Assembly (NCBI GenBank): GCA_900539095.1
Contig: UQAR01000055.1
Coordinates: 1-14,942 of the forward strand
DNA: 14,942 bases
Source of the DNA: an uncultured Ruminococcus sp.
Lineage (GTDB): Bacteria > Bacillota > Clostridia > Oscillospirales > Ruminococcaceae
Direction: 5' to 3'
Shown here: in pieces, positions 14,903-14,942 of the stretch
How positions within the stretch are numbered: position 1 is the stretch's first letter
Layout: each line of letters opens with the position of its first letter
Program-made: the position numbers and the translations under genes
The notes under the pieces: model-generated
Told to the model about the DNA's origin: nothing
Seen by the model: the letters and a program-made list of their open reading frames with translations, nothing else
Database searches by the model: none

Positions 14903-14942
14903 CTGTCTCTTATACACATCTGACGCTGCCGACGAATTAGAC
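14903..14942. other. Illumina Nextera adapter contamination (not genomic)
   Basis: Positions 14903-14921 are the reverse complement of the 19-bp Tn5 mosaic end used in Nextera libraries (CTGTCTCTTATACACATCT). Positions 14922-14935 (GACGCTGCCGACGA) are the reverse complement of the Nextera read-1 tail. The last seven bases, ATTAGAC, match from memory the start of the reverse complement of i5 index S510 (CGTCTAAT). True genomic sequence therefore ends at 14902. Confidence 0.97.

Noticed and set aside
14903..14921. Apparent Tn5/IS50 mosaic end, suggesting a transposon
   Set aside because: It is followed directly by Nextera adapter and index-like sequence at the contig end, so it is a library artefact.
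1..14942. CRISPR array, tRNA gene, prophage or toxin-antitoxin module
   Set aside because: No regularly spaced direct repeats, no tRNA-like cloverleaf with conserved arms, and no phage or toxin-antitoxin proteins could be seen on either strand.

Overview
The window looks like the end of one assembled contig from a gut-type Ruminococcus or close relative (Oscillospirales, Bacillota). The grounds are the 16S fragment, the glmU/pth/mfd neighbourhood, a GH130_2 mannoside phosphorylase resembling Ruminococcus RaMP2, GGAGG-type ribosome binding sites and AT-rich consensus sigma-A promoters. Family names are recognised from sequence by eye; no database search was run. The left edge stops inside the 16S gene, as assemblies often do at multicopy rRNA operons. 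The right edge is not genomic: the last 40 bases are Illumina Nextera adapter.

Layout. (1) 1-339: 5' end of a 16S rRNA gene on the minus strand, preceded (340-974) by a leader with three tandem consensus promoters. (2) 975-6732, minus strand: glmU (cell-wall precursor UDP-GlcNAc), pth (peptidyl-tRNA hydrolase) and mfd (transcription-coupled repair). pth-mfd has its own perfect promoter, which abuts the glmU terminator. (3) 6899-8314, plus strand: an AraC-type regulator followed 12 nt later by an unrecognised 164-residue protein, ending in a MITE-like palindromic element whose right hairpin probably terminates transcription. (4) 8516-9514, minus strand: a GH130 phosphorylase with its own promoter, two LacI/CcpA-like operators and a strong terminator. 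(5) 10120-11397, plus strand: a type Ic aspartate aminotransferase with a structured leader. (6) 11560-14832, minus strand: a CUT1-type sugar ABC importer in the order binding lipoprotein, permease, permease, with no ATPase gene.

How the genes may work together. The importer, the phosphorylase and the AraC regulator suggest uptake and phosphorolysis of beta-mannosides or related oligosaccharides. However, the importer and phosphorylase are separated by the aminotransferase and have separate promoters, so the link is an inference. The left half is housekeeping.

I found no clear new defence, mobile or biosynthetic system. The points most worth attention are the adapter at 14903-14942 and the false protein start it creates, the triple rRNA promoter, the promoter abutting a terminator before pth, the twin operators before GH130, the palindromic repeat at 8347-8433, and the orphan 164-residue protein. 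For several genes the longest ORF starts upstream of the likely true start; corrected starts are used here.
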